The notes: generated by a model not told the origin, from the sequence alone. A stretch of 36,672 bases of DNA from a virus (IMGVR_UViG_3300044713_000060:1-36672), one strand, 5' to 3'; counted from the first letter of the stretch, positions 16,949 through 25,123 are shown. Translations and numbers: made by a program.

Positions 16949-18977
16949 TCCAGTCCTGCACGGTCTGGAACTCCGCCATGTGCACGTCGTAATCCTTGTC
17001 GATCGGGACCGTGCTTTGCAGCGTTGGCGGCGGCTGGATCGTTTCCATTACGCCTGGCGCCAAGGGATTAGGAACCTGCATCGGTGGAGGCTGGACTGGA
17101 GTCGGCGGAGCGGTTAGCAGGATGTTGATTTCCTGCATCTGCTTGTTCCAGCTGTCGGCACCGGGTAACTCGAACTCCGAAAGCCCAATAAATTTCTTGC
17201 CAAGTTCCTGATTCTTAGGCAGCAAGAGTGTCTGGGCCATCGCAGGATTCTGGGCCGATTCCTGCATCAGCTGCATGTACGTCGCGCGCTTCGCGGTCCA
17301 GCTCTCGGGGAAGTTCTCGTCCGCGTCGGCGTAGCAGCGCACCGAGCCCTTCATGTCCTCGATGCGAACCTGGATGGTCTCGATATTGCCTTTGCCGTCC
17401 GGGATGCCTTGCTTCACGTCTGCCTTGCGATTGCGCGCGCCGCAGCGTACTGCCTGCTCCATCATGTTGGCGTAGAAGCGTTTGATCGTGCGCCAAGGGA
17501 GCCCAATACGCCCCATCGCGGCGTTCTGCTGAATCGAAAGTGCTTTCCCGCTCTTGTCTCCGCCGGAGTCCGAGCCAAACAGGATCGCGGAAATCCCGGT
17601 AAGAAACTCAGGGATGTCCGTCATCAACTCTTTGAGGTATTGCAACATGTCGGCGCTGACGGCCGCAGCGGGCTCAAAGAACACATGGCCCGCAACTGTG
17701 TCGCCGGGCTGCAGTTGACTTACATCTACGCCGTAGCGTGCGCCAGGCATTGACCGCTGGCGCCGCATTCCATCAAGGTCGAATAGCTTGTCATCCCAAT
17801 GCGAGGCAGGCTGAGTCTTCTCGTAGACATCCTGGGCGGTGTTGATCGTATCGTTCGCGCGTTCTTGCACAGACAGAAGGCACGAGCCCTTCGCGTTTCG
17901 ATACTGCCCGTCGCCTTCCATGATGTTCTCGACGGTCCATTCATCATCCATGTTGGCGTCGCGCGATCCGGTGTAGACGCCATTATCGAATTCGCAGTAG
18001 CAGCCTGACGGGAAAAGCTGCTGCAGCTGGGCCTGGAACTTTTCCTCCACGCATTCGCAAAGGAAGGCTTCAGGCCGCATCCACGTTCGTTGCGTGGTGA
18101 CGAGATGCGCGTAGGCGTCGCCGCCTGCCGAACGCATCGAAATGCCTTGCTTGACCGAGATGCGCGCGGTGCGCTCGTACATGTCCTGGCCGTTGCCAGA
18201 CGAGCCGCCGCGTACTTTCTTCCAATATTCAGGGTCTTCAAAGTTGCGGCCTTTGACTTTTTGCCGCACCGTCGCCACATGGTATTCGTCGCTGTACTGC
18301 AGATAGACGAATTCGCTTTGCTCGTCGCAAGTGACCGGAACCTTGACTTCCATCGCGCCGAAAACACGTTGTGTTTCTCGTGGCTGCCCGGTACGCTTAT
18401 CTACCGCCCAGCACGTCCAACCGTGGATTCGTCCGTCGGTCCAGCTGTAGTACGCTGCTTTGGTGAGCAGCTTGATCGGGTCGTTCTCATGCTGAATGAT
18501 TTTGCGGTAACTGTCCGAGCACCGCGCCGTCTCGATGTCGGCGGCTTCGTCCGGGTCTTCCGGCTCAAAGCGGACATTCGGAACGCTCTGCGTCAGAATC
18601 GCAATGTAGCTCTCGCCAAAACCCTGAAAAAGATTCGTGCTGTAAAGAACGGCCGAGTCGTATTTTTCCGCTTGAGTTCCTGACCGTGTGCCAGCGGGAC
18701 CAAGACACTCCCATGCTTCGTTTTCCCAGTTCCAGCTAAGATGCTGCATTTCGCGCCAGAAGCAGCGCGCCTTCCACGCCATCATGACTTCTAACCGGCG
18801 TGGATAACGGAACTCATCGCAGAAAAACTGTGCTAACCGCTTTAACTGCTCCTTCAGCTCATCGGGGAGCAGTTCGTTCCATTCGCCAAGGTCTTCCCCG
18901 GCAGCTTCCTGGGAACTCTCCGGCTCATCTACCAGCTCGCCGGTTGTCTGCGGATCGAGTAGCTCTGTCTCAGCCAT
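16752..18977 (-). CDS. Portal protein
   Basis: 741 residues, near the length of P22 portal (725). Recognisable parts: an N-terminal acidic leader; a helical clip/wing region beginning RLEVMMAWKARCFWREM; VLYSTNLFQGFGESYIAILTQ at about 111-131; and a core with LTGISAILFGSDSGGDKSGKALSIQQ at about 465-490, typical of portal tunnel segments that follow dityrosine-like contacts. The C-terminus (from about 610) is Pro/Met/Ala-rich. Forms the dodecameric ring through which DNA is packaged and to which the adaptor binds. Order terminase - portal - scaffold - coat supports the call. The stop overlaps nothing on the same strand; the antisense Tat gene reads into its last 197 bases. Confidence 0.85.
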   Translation of the reverse strand: MAETELLDPQTTGELVDEPESSQEAAGEDLGEWNELLPDELKEQLKRLAQFFCDEFRYPRRLEVMMAWKARCFWREMQHLSWNWENEAWECLGPAGTRSGTQAEKYDSAVLYSTNLFQGFGESYIAILTQSVPNVRFEPEDPDEAADIETARCSDSYRKIIQHENDPIKLLTKAAYYSWTDGRIHGWTCWAVDKRTGQPRETQRVFGAMEVKVPVTCDEQSEFVYLQYSDEYHVATVRQKVKGRNFEDPEYWKKVRGGSSGNGQDMYERTARISVKQGISMRSAGGDAYAHLVTTQRTWMRPEAFLCECVEEKFQAQLQQLFPSGCYCEFDNGVYTGSRDANMDDEWTVENIMEGDGQYRNAKGSCLLSVQERANDTINTAQDVYEKTQPASHWDDKLFDLDGMRRQRSMPGARYGVDVSQLQPGDTVAGHVFFEPAAAVSADMLQYLKELMTDIPEFLTGISAILFGSDSGGDKSGKALSIQQNAAMGRIGLPWRTIKRFYANMMEQAVRCGARNRKADVKQGIPDGKGNIETIQVRIEDMKGSVRCYADADENFPESWTAKRATYMQLMQESAQNPAMAQTLLLPKNQELGKKFIGLSEFELPGADSWNKQMQEINILLTAPPTPVQPPPMQVPNPLAPGVMETIQPPPTLQSTVPIDKDYDVHMAEFQTVQDWINSAPGQRAKTENPEGFANVRQHGLEHKQAMAPPPIPGAGGPGIPPAPMPPAAAHPAAPPPAMAG

Positions 18978-19212
18978 TGGCCAGTGCTAGGAAATATTGA
19001 GCGCAATCCGCTGAGCCACGTGAGGCAGACCACAGCGAGCACATAAAATACGACACGCGCAAAGTGCTTTGGTGAGGACGATGGTTTAGGGCGATCACGT
19101 ACAAAGGTTCCAAGAACTCGTCCGATAGGAAAAGTGCGTCCTTATCATTCAGGAGCACGCGAACTAGCTCAAAGACTTCAGCTTTGACGACCGATTGTGC
19201 TGGCGCTGGCAT
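18970..19212 (-). CDS. Hypothetical 80-residue protein upstream of portal
   Basis: ATG at 19212; the end overlaps the portal start by 8 bases. The N-terminal half (VVKAEVFELVRVLLNDKDALFLSDEF, split: VVKAEVFELV, LLNDKDALFL) is helical and acidic. The second half is mixed, with a Cys and aromatic cluster (YFMCSLWSAS). No family recognised. Overlap and packing support it. Confidence 0.6.
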   Translation of the reverse strand: MPAPAQSVVKAEVFELVRVLLNDKDALFLSDEFLEPLYVIALNHRPHQSTLRVSYFMCSLWSASRGSADCAQYFLALANG

Positions 19213-19214
19213 AA

Positions 19215-19559
19215 CTAGACTCCAAGGTTGATAACGGTTAGTTCGGGAATGCCGTGAATCAGATACTCCAGCTTTGTCGCGTCGGCCTTGTCGTCTTTCT
19301 TAATCGCCACGCCATCGCCTACGCCCGTGGGGGCCGGTACGCAGGCGACGCGCGTAACCTTGCGGCCCAGCGGGCCGGGCGTGTCACCGATTTGCACCAC
19401 TTCGGCAACATCGGCGCATTCGGCTACAAGAGCGTCAAAAGTAGACGGATGCATCCGCAGCGTCAAGAACCTGGCCGGAGCCAGCTTGCGCGCCTCTTTG
19501 TAGGCTTTGGTGAAGATAGCCAGAGAGAGGCGCGCGCCGTTGGCGTCAATCGTAATCAA
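19215..19559 (-). CDS. Small virion-region protein, paralogue of the next gene upstream
   Basis: 114 residues from TTG overlapping the previous stop (TTGA). It aligns along its length with residues 50-160 of the gene at 19556-20317: FTKAYKEA against FAEAYRAT, DVAEVVQIG against DISDVVEVG, GVAIKKDD against GAAIIKDD, and GIPELTVINLGV against GIPEVQIVNLAV. The two are therefore tandem duplicates. The fold seems alpha/beta with a conserved C-terminal strand. Located between the exported protein and the portal gene. Function unknown; a minor capsid or internal protein is possible. Confidence 0.7.
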   Translation of the reverse strand: MITIDANGARLSLAIFTKAYKEARKLAPARFLTLRMHPSTFDALVAECADVAEVVQIGDTPGPLGRKVTRVACVPAPTGVGDGVAIKKDDKADATKLEYLIHGIPELTVINLGV

Positions 19560-20317
19560 GGCTTCGCGGGAGGCTCAGGAACGACAACTGGTTTCACGGC
19601 CGGGGCCACAACAGGAACCGGGGCAGGTGGATTCGCCACCGATGCTTCGCCAGCCTTCATGGCCTCATCGAGCACCTTCTGCTTGGCATCATTGATGGCC
19701 TTGAGGCGCCCGGCTTCAAAGGCTGCTTTCTTCTCGGCTTCGAGGTTCGCGTTGACGCTGGCTTGATCCTGTGCGGTGGCTTTCTGAGCGGCTGCGTCGG
19801 AAGCTTTCTTCTGGGCTTCCAGCTCTGCGGTCGTTACCGCGAGGTTCACAATCTGCACTTCGGGGATGCCGTTGATTTCAAACGACACCACGCTATTAAG
19901 GAAGGTGTCATCCTTGATGATTGCGGCGCCGTCGTCCACATGGACAGTAACCGGCACAGCGACCGCGCGCAGTTTTGGCGGCTTCTCCGAACTCATCCCG
20001 ACTTCCACCACATCGGAAATGTCCGCAGCGACCGCCGTCAACTCCGCAATCCTGGCTGAGCACGCACGAACCGTCACATGCTTGGCGTCGGCCAGAACCG
20101 GAATGGTGGCCCGATACGCTTCTGCGAACAGCGCGTCGGTGAGCTTCAAACCTTTTGCGTCTAGGACTTTTTGCATCTTAGCAATCTCCTTTTGTCGATT
20201 GGATTCACTGATGGAACGGAAACATTGCAGGCAAAGATCGTGGTCGGCGTCGGCGCGAATCTCGCGGCGATAGATGAACTTCGCGGGCCGTTTGCTGCAT
20301 TCGCTGCATAGGCGCAC
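19556..20317 (-). CDS. Zinc-finger fused to the tandem-duplicated domain, with coiled-coil tail
   Basis: 253 residues if started at GTG 20317. Residues 1-45 hold CSEC ... HDLCLQC with basic residues, a four-Cys zinc ribbon. Residues 50-160 are the paralogue domain of the 114-residue neighbour. Residues 165-230 are Ala/Glu/Lys-rich coiled coil, and the end is a Pro/Val tail (PAPVPVVAPAV). An in-frame ATG at 20176 with a strong AAAGGAG at about 9 bases could give a shorter product (206 residues) without the zinc ribbon. Whether one or two proteins are made cannot be settled from sequence. Confidence 0.7.
   Translation of the reverse strand: MRLCSECSKRPAKFIYRREIRADADHDLCLQCFRSISESNRQKEIAKMQKVLDAKGLKLTDALFAEAYRATIPVLADAKHVTVRACSARIAELTAVAADISDVVEVGMSSEKPPKLRAVAVPVTVHVDDGAAIIKDDTFLNSVVSFEINGIPEVQIVNLAVTTAELEAQKKASDAAAQKATAQDQASVNANLEAEKKAAFEAGRLKAINDAKQKVLDEAMKAGEASVANPPAPVPVVAPAVKPVVVPEPPAKP
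20186..20192 (-). promoter_or_regulatory. Strong internal ribosome binding site
   Basis: AAAGGAG on the minus strand, 9 bases before the in-frame ATG at 20176 inside the zinc-finger gene. It is stronger than the site before the GTG at 20317, so internal initiation producing a protein without the zinc ribbon is likely. Confidence 0.55.
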
Positions 20318-20318
20318 A

Positions 20319-20495
20319 TTATTTGTGGAGGTCGCCTTTCATAAATCGCTTGCCGAGATTCCCGCGAGCACGAATATGCGGGTTGGAACTGTGCGACTCT
20401 TTCTCGGCTTCGGCGCTCTTCGACAGCCCATGACGCTTGGCCGCAGCCGTCAGCGCGCCAGGATGCTTCACTGCCCTTTGAATCCACTTAGCCAT
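20319..20495 (-). CDS. Small basic phage protein, 58 residues
   Basis: Starts MAKWIQRAVKHPGALTAAAK and ends GNLGKRFMKGDLHK. This pattern (MAKWIQ, HPGAL, a Ser/His linker, then a GKRF-type helix) is one that I recall as a recurrent small protein in phage structural regions, usually without known function. It is basic and helical. It overlaps the start region of the four-Cys protein upstream by 28 bases and ends one base before the GTG of the zinc-finger gene. Confidence 0.7.
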   Translation of the reverse strand: MAKWIQRAVKHPGALTAAAKRHGLSKSAEAEKESHSSNPHIRARGNLGKRFMKGDLHK

Positions 20496-20680
20496 GACTT
20501 TGCTTTGAACCTTTTGCAGTAGTCTTCGGCTCGTATGGGACTAGAAACCGACTCACAACGCGGAGGGTCGGCAGCGATAAAATGCTTGCACCGCCCGCAA
20601 CGCTCTTGACCGTGCCGACTCGGATGCTCGTAAGCAACTGAATCGTGGGAGAGCTTGTCTTGGGTTGCTCGTTCATCCAT
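20468..20680 (-). CDS. Four-cysteine HiPIP/rubredoxin-like small protein
   Basis: 70 residues. The core CGRCKHF ... PPRCESV ... AEDYCKRF has four Cys spaced C-x2-C, then C, then C, preceded by His and Arg. This resembles the small high-potential iron-sulfur-like or zinc proteins often found in phage structural operons, here with the usual order of an S-P-I turn (SSPIRAED) before the last Cys. Metal (Fe-S or Zn) is not determined. It overlaps the previous gene by 8 bases and the next by 28. Its role in virion assembly is unknown. Confidence 0.7.
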   Translation of the reverse strand: MDERATQDKLSHDSVAYEHPSRHGQERCGRCKHFIAADPPRCESVSSPIRAEDYCKRFKAKSWLSGFKGQ

Positions 20681-20834
20681 GTGCCGCTTTCTTCCACTTG
20701 CCGCTGCCCTTGGTTCCTTTGAGCTCGCCCTTCTTCGTGGCCGCGTCCCACTCTTTGACGCCTTCTTTGCCGAGAGCCTTGCGGCCCGCTGGAGAATGTC
20801 CCCAACGGGCCTGTGCGACAGAGACCCAAGGCAT
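20673..20834 (-). CDS. Small phage protein, 53 residues
   Basis: ATG at 20834 is 2 bases after the stop of the exported protein; an upstream TTG at 20873 lies inside that gene and is less likely. The product MPWVSVAQARWGHSPAGRKALG... continues with VKEWDAATKKGELKG and a Lys-rich end. The pattern (SxAQxRWxHSPAGxxAL, then EWDAATKG) recurs in small phage proteins near portal and terminase genes, as far as I recall. Basic and probably helical. Confidence 0.65.
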   Translation of the reverse strand: MPWVSVAQARWGHSPAGRKALGKEGVKEWDAATKKGELKGTKGSGKWKKAAHG

Positions 20835-20836
20835 TT

Positions 20837-22564
20837 CTAAATGAACTTCGCTCGTAGGTTTTGCAGCGTCCAAACGTCGGTGCCCGTTGCATGCAGGAAG
20901 ATAACGTTGAGGCGAGTCGCATCGGCAAGATTCAATGAGCCGACGGTACCAGCCGCTACGATGTCACCTGCAGCCGCCACGGTTGCGACGGATACTCCGC
21001 TGGCAACAGCGGTTCCCATCACGTGATTGATCGAGCCGCCAGTATTCGATGCGGAAGCTACGGTAGTTTGGAAGTCCACACAGAACGACATGTGGCCTCC
21101 GGTTGCGAACGTGACGGTGCTGCCCAGATCGGCAAGCAATACACCTTTACCGGCAGTGTTCTGGCCTTGAGCGTCCCACTGGAATTGAACGTCTTCGGTG
21201 GTGGCAGTCGTGGAGGCTGAGGTCATATCGCCGCAGACTTCCAGCGTTCTGCCCACCTGATTCATCGCATTGGGAGCGAGATTGATGGTCCCGACGACAG
21301 CAGGAACGGTCGTATTCGTCGAAGCCCCGGCTGGAAACGCAAGAGCGTTCGAAACGGTGACGCCCGCTGTGCCTACCGCTGTAGCTTGCGCGTAGGTGTA
21401 CGTGGTGCGCCCGCCCGCTTGAGGAATGTAAATGGAAGTGGTTGAACCTGCAGTTGCGGTTCCGGGCTGGATCTGTGAGGTGTTGACCGTGATCGCCGTG
21501 ACCGTCGCAGTAGCGCCAGCCTGGCCGTAAGAGGTGTTGGCCACTGCGCAAGCCGGTGTAATCGTCTCGACCGTGGTCAGCGTGCAAACGCCGTTGGCTA
21601 CCGGGTAAGCGCCAATGACGGTAGGCTGAGTTACGAGCGGAACCTTGTACTGCAGGATGGTTGAACCGGCCGCAGTCAAGCCGATGTAGATGGTGTATCC
21701 AACCGCACCGGTCGAAGCTGCCGGAGCCGAGAAGATGAACGAACTGGTTGAACCGGCGCCGGTGTTCACGAACGACGTGGAGCATGGGCCTTCCTGCCCG
21801 TAGATGTCCACATACGCGATGCACATGTTGTAGGCCGTCGCCGTGAACGCACCGACCGGAGTGGTCGAAGGTAGAGCCGTCAATGCCGTGAGAGTCGTTG
21901 GAACTGCGAGAACGGAAGCGCCGCCGAGCGGAACCCAGTACGATGCTCCAGCGCGGTCATCCTCCAACGTAACGCCCTGGTAGACATTGGCCGCCGCCAT
22001 CGCCGCGGTTACGGTCTGCGCGCCGCCAAGATAGAAGTTGGCGGAGCCGTCTATGGAAACGACACCGCCGCCCCAGAATGCCGCATCGTTGATCGCTTCC
22101 TGAATACCGGCCGAGCCTGAAGTTACAACCTCGCCTTGCCCGTGCGCGTTCGAAAACGTTGCGGTAATCGAGCAGGTACCTTGCGGTGCGCCGACATAGC
22201 AGCCGGACACAGCCGTGGGAGTGACCGTCTCTTTCGTAGTGCCAGCGCCTACCGTGATCGGAATCGCGGGATACGGTCCAGGCTGGCCGAGGATGTTGAA
22301 TCCGCCCGCCGAGAACGGCACGATCGTGCGACCGTCCTGCAGGCGTACTGAGCCTTGACTGAGCGTGATCGTCGCCGCACCGGAAGCGTTGTTGCCGCTG
22401 AAGATGCGGATGCCCGGATAGGCGTAGTTGCGGGCAACGAACTTGCCGCCGACAAACGATTGGTTGGCCGGGGGATTCTGTTGCGCGTTGGCCGGAAGCG
22501 GAGCAAACACCAGCGCCGCAGCCAGCAAGAGCGAGAAAAGGGCCTTCGTTACATAGTGCGTCAT
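20837..22564 (-). CDS. Large exported repeat-rich protein within the packaging module
   Basis: 575 residues with a clear Sec signal peptide (KALFSLLLAAALVFAPLP, cleavage after ANA at about 27). The mature part is Thr/Ala/Gly-rich beta. SAGIQEAINDAAFWGGGVVS at about 150-170 resembles a beta-helix entry, and residues 210-310 look like fibronectin/Ig-like strands (AYNMCIAYVDIYG; VGYTIYIGLTAAGS). The end (TGTDVWTLQNLRAKFI) is compact. It lies between small phage proteins and close to the portal, not in the tail block. Virion proteins rarely carry signal peptides, so it may be displayed on or released from the host. Confidence 0.75.
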   Translation of the reverse strand: MTHYVTKALFSLLLAAALVFAPLPANAQQNPPANQSFVGGKFVARNYAYPGIRIFSGNNASGAATITLSQGSVRLQDGRTIVPFSAGGFNILGQPGPYPAIPITVGAGTTKETVTPTAVSGCYVGAPQGTCSITATFSNAHGQGEVVTSGSAGIQEAINDAAFWGGGVVSIDGSANFYLGGAQTVTAAMAAANVYQGVTLEDDRAGASYWVPLGGASVLAVPTTLTALTALPSTTPVGAFTATAYNMCIAYVDIYGQEGPCSTSFVNTGAGSTSSFIFSAPAASTGAVGYTIYIGLTAAGSTILQYKVPLVTQPTVIGAYPVANGVCTLTTVETITPACAVANTSYGQAGATATVTAITVNTSQIQPGTATAGSTTSIYIPQAGGRTTYTYAQATAVGTAGVTVSNALAFPAGASTNTTVPAVVGTINLAPNAMNQVGRTLEVCGDMTSASTTATTEDVQFQWDAQGQNTAGKGVLLADLGSTVTFATGGHMSFCVDFQTTVASASNTGGSINHVMGTAVASGVSVATVAAAGDIVAAGTVGSLNLADATRLNVIFLHATGTDVWTLQNLRAKFI

Positions 22565-22821
22565 CGCGTGATCTCCTTTAATTGGTTACGGATAGAAACG
22601 AAACTGTTGATGCGAACGGTAAGAATCGTGGCTTCGCGCACGCAGTACGCCGCATGAATGTCCGGCGAGCGCATCTCCCAAATGCTGGCGAATAGGAAGT
22701 CATGTGCAGTCGTCCGCGGCTGATACTCCGCATTTACGCCGGGAACCACGAGCTTTTGCCAGTACGGGTTATTGCTGCGAAAGTCCGGCCGATGCAGGCT
22801 AGACGGCTTGCTCTGCTCCAC
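22561..22821 (-). CDS. Hypothetical 86-residue protein
   Basis: GTG at 22821 inside the end of the previous gene (about 22-base overlap); the end overlaps the ATG of the exported protein (ATGA). The product has a polar N-terminus (SSLHRPDFRSNNPYWQKL) and a mixed central part with Trp and Cys (FLFASIWEM, AAYCVREAT). No family recognised. A later start would remove the overlap, but none is clearly better. Confidence 0.55.
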   Translation of the reverse strand: MEQSKPSSLHRPDFRSNNPYWQKLVVPGVNAEYQPRTTAHDFLFASIWEMRSPDIHAAYCVREATILTVRINSFVSIRNQLKEITR

Positions 22822-23224
22822 CTATGCTCCCGCCTAACGCGTCCGAATAGTCGTCGGCTTCCATTGGCTCGTCGTGCTCGTTCGGGCCGTGCTGGCTGGG
22901 AAATGCTTCGTCCATCGCGCCCTTGGCGTCGGCCTCGTTGTCGTGCTGCTTGGTGTCCACGCTGCCATCGTCGTGGTGTGTGTGGCTGGTCATCTTGCCG
23001 CCGCCGGTGTGGTGCGCCGAGAAAGCATGAACGCCGGTTGTCGGATGTGGCTGCGTTGCGCCGGGGTGAGTCTCCTGAACGTGCTTCTCGCCAGCGTGGC
23101 CACCTTGCGAGGCTTGCGGCTTGCCGTGCTCGCTCACCGGCCGAGAGCCGCTGTCAGGTGCCGTCTTGTTGGCTTCAGGCGGTTTCGCGCCAGGCTTCAC
23201 AAACTTGCCTTTCGAAAAGGGCAT
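22799..23224 (-). CDS. Hydrophilic His-rich protein, 141 residues
   Basis: Starts MPFSKGKFVKPGAKPPEANK. The central region is dense in His, Gly and Asp (AHHTGGGKMTSHTHHDDGSV at about 69-88) and the end is acidic and Gly-rich. No hydrophobic core is evident before about residue 110, so it is largely disordered. A region of this kind could bind metal, or act as a flexible virion-associated linker. Placed between terminase and portal with other small genes. No function is known. Confidence 0.65.
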   Translation of the reverse strand: MPFSKGKFVKPGAKPPEANKTAPDSGSRPVSEHGKPQASQGGHAGEKHVQETHPGATQPHPTTGVHAFSAHHTGGGKMTSHTHHDDGSVDTKQHDNEADAKGAMDEAFPSQHGPNEHDEPMEADDYSDALGGSIGGAEQAV

Positions 23225-23225
23225 A

Positions 23226-23552
23226 TCAGGCTATCTCCTTCTGTATTCGCTGGTTGAGAGCGGCCATGCTATCAGCGGGAACCGGCGTGGTGCTTTGCTC
23301 CTGAGCTGCGCGACGTCCGCGCCAGCCTCCACGTCCAGGGATGTCCACAGGCTTGCTCTTAAGCGTGACCGTCTGCTCGTCCTGCTTCACGACTTCAAAC
23401 TGGCTCGTCTTGCTGAACAGGGCCTTCAATTCGGCAATCTGGCGCTCTTGCTCCAAGATGCGATCTTCCAAGTGTTCGACCGTGCGTTCGGCGTTCACCG
23501 CGCGGAGTAAGGCTTGCGCGTAGGCTTCGCGGCTGACGATTGGAAGCTTCAC
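23226..23552 (-). CDS. Coiled-coil protein downstream of terminase
   Basis: 108 residues from a GTG that overlaps the terminase stop (GTGA), with GGAGGTG about 7 bases upstream. A longer in-frame reading from 23768 only retraces the terminase gene in another frame and is rejected. Residues 20-55 form a clear coiled coil (RTVEHLEDRILEQERQIAEL). The rest has QFEVVKQDEQTVTLKSKPVD and a Gly/Arg stretch GRGGWRGRR. Could be a terminase partner or assembly factor; unproven. Confidence 0.7.
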   Translation of the reverse strand: MKLPIVSREAYAQALLRAVNAERTVEHLEDRILEQERQIAELKALFSKTSQFEVVKQDEQTVTLKSKPVDIPGRGGWRGRRAAQEQSTTPVPADSMAALNQRIQKEIA

Positions 23553-25123
23553 GATCCCCACCTCCGTGCTCGTGCAGAACTGCGCGAGTTCACCATGCCA
23601 CGGTCTTTTAACGATTGCTGCCGCTGGGCTAGAATCTTTGTAATCTCCAGGTTGCGCACGGTGATGTCGGGAATAGTTTCCTTCAACTCTGCAACTCGTT
23701 TGGCGTGCAGCACTTGCCAAGGCTTGGACGCTACGGACAGCATGTTTTGCAGGCCGTAGCGCGCGCAATCCGCCGGGTCGTCTCCGATGTAACTGTCGCT
23801 GTGATCGACCTTCAGAACATCTTCAGGATTCTTCTGCATGTCCCGAACAAGTGTCGGCAAACACTCAATCAGCTTCGGACATGCGCGGCTGATCTTCCAG
23901 GCTTCGGCGTCCAACATCTGCGACATCAACCGCCAACCGCTGATCCGTGAGCCCGGCGAAGCGTCTGCGGGCGTTGGCTGCGGCATGTCCTTGGGCATCG
24001 CGTCGCCAATCATCTTCACGATGGATTTCTTCGTGAACTTGTTCAGCTTGCCGAAGGCGTCCCAGGAGAAGAAGAAGTTCGAGAGCTTGTCGCCTGCGTT
24101 GAGCCGCCCAATCTCGCGGCCCATCTCTTCCTCGCCTATGCCCTTACACCAAAACTCGCGGTAGGTCGTTACGTTGCCGTATTCGTCTTCAGCGTGCCAG
24201 TGAAAGCAAGCCGGGTGATAGTCGCCCCAGTCGCCGGACATCCATCGGCGGTGCCACTTCGCAATCTTGATTTCTTCCGGATCAACGGTGTCGCGCTCGT
24301 ACTGGAAGTTCTGGAAGTATTGCCCTTGGAAGACGCCCCACTTGCCGAACAGCCAGGCGTCACGCAAATACGTGTTCGTGATGGCATCAAGCGTTGCGCC
24401 GAACTCTGTTCGGGAGAGAAAGAAATCGCGCCGACGATCTTCATCCCAAGCATAAAACTCTTCCTCGGTAACGCCTTCGGGTTCAAGCTCTTTGCGCGCC
24501 CATTCGTAATTGTCCCAAGCGAAAGCTTGAAGGAACGCCCAGCTATGCCGATGCTCCTTGTCCCGAATCTCCTGATCAACAAACACGCGCTTCAGATAGT
24601 CAAGGCCGATCGGTGGCAGGCCGGATTCGCTCAGCCCTGGCATGAACGTGAACAACATCCCAGGCTTCACGGATTGATTCGTTGTGCAGCGATTCGAACC
24701 GCTGAGACGTTCCAGTTCTTCCTTACTAAACTCTTGCGCCTCGTCCGGCATGATGTCCGTGAATTCCGAGGAGTAGAAGCTGGACATGTCTCCGGAATGC
24801 TGCGCCGACCCGAAGAACAATCTCGAACCGTTCTCCGGAAAGTAAAGCTCTTTGCTTTCCGCTCGCCAATACTGCGTGAGCTCCGGAAACTCTTCGAACA
24901 GCTTAACGATGTGCGACTTATAAAGTTCCGGATACGTCCTGCGAAGAATAAGGCCAGTTGTGTTCGGGTATTGAAAGCGGCGCATCAACATCAACCGCCG
25001 CCCACCGCCTGACTTCGCTCCACCGCGAGCACCGCCGAATCCTACGCGGCTATGCTTCTCCGTATCCCATAAACGCCAAAGCTGGCTCTGTTTAGGCTGA
25101 AGCTTTATCTTTAGTTGCGCCAA
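23549..25123 (-). CDS. terL: Terminase large subunit
   Basis: 524 residues; packages DNA into the procapsid using ATP and cuts it. The ATPase has a Walker A-like GGARGGAKSGG at 30-40 and a Walker B DIMPDEAQ at 123-130 with the catalytic Glu following Asp. The nuclease part has GDWGDYHPACF with Asp 298, SWDAF with Asp 355 and DDPADCARYG with Asp 449/452, matching the acidic triad of RNase H-like terminase nucleases. Start chosen at TTG, which overlaps the candidate small terminase by 32 bases; no ATG lies before Walker A. Length fits the family. Confident. Confidence 0.93.
   Translation of the reverse strand: MAQLKIKLQPKQSQLWRLWDTEKHSRVGFGGARGGAKSGGGRRLMLMRRFQYPNTTGLILRRTYPELYKSHIVKLFEEFPELTQYWRAESKELYFPENGSRLFFGSAQHSGDMSSFYSSEFTDIMPDEAQEFSKEELERLSGSNRCTTNQSVKPGMLFTFMPGLSESGLPPIGLDYLKRVFVDQEIRDKEHRHSWAFLQAFAWDNYEWARKELEPEGVTEEEFYAWDEDRRRDFFLSRTEFGATLDAITNTYLRDAWLFGKWGVFQGQYFQNFQYERDTVDPEEIKIAKWHRRWMSGDWGDYHPACFHWHAEDEYGNVTTYREFWCKGIGEEEMGREIGRLNAGDKLSNFFFSWDAFGKLNKFTKKSIVKMIGDAMPKDMPQPTPADASPGSRISGWRLMSQMLDAEAWKISRACPKLIECLPTLVRDMQKNPEDVLKVDHSDSYIGDDPADCARYGLQNMLSVASKPWQVLHAKRVAELKETIPDITVRNLEITKILAQRQQSLKDRGMVNSRSSARARRWGS

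Noticed and set aside
20161-20487. A 108-codon minus-strand frame over the small basic protein
   Set aside because: It is the wrong frame; the 58-residue and zinc-finger frames have conserved patterns and cover the same bases.
23553-23768. N-terminal extension of the coiled-coil gene to 23768
   Set aside because: It retraces the terminase gene in another frame; a GTG at 23552 with a strong SD and GTGA overlap is the better start.
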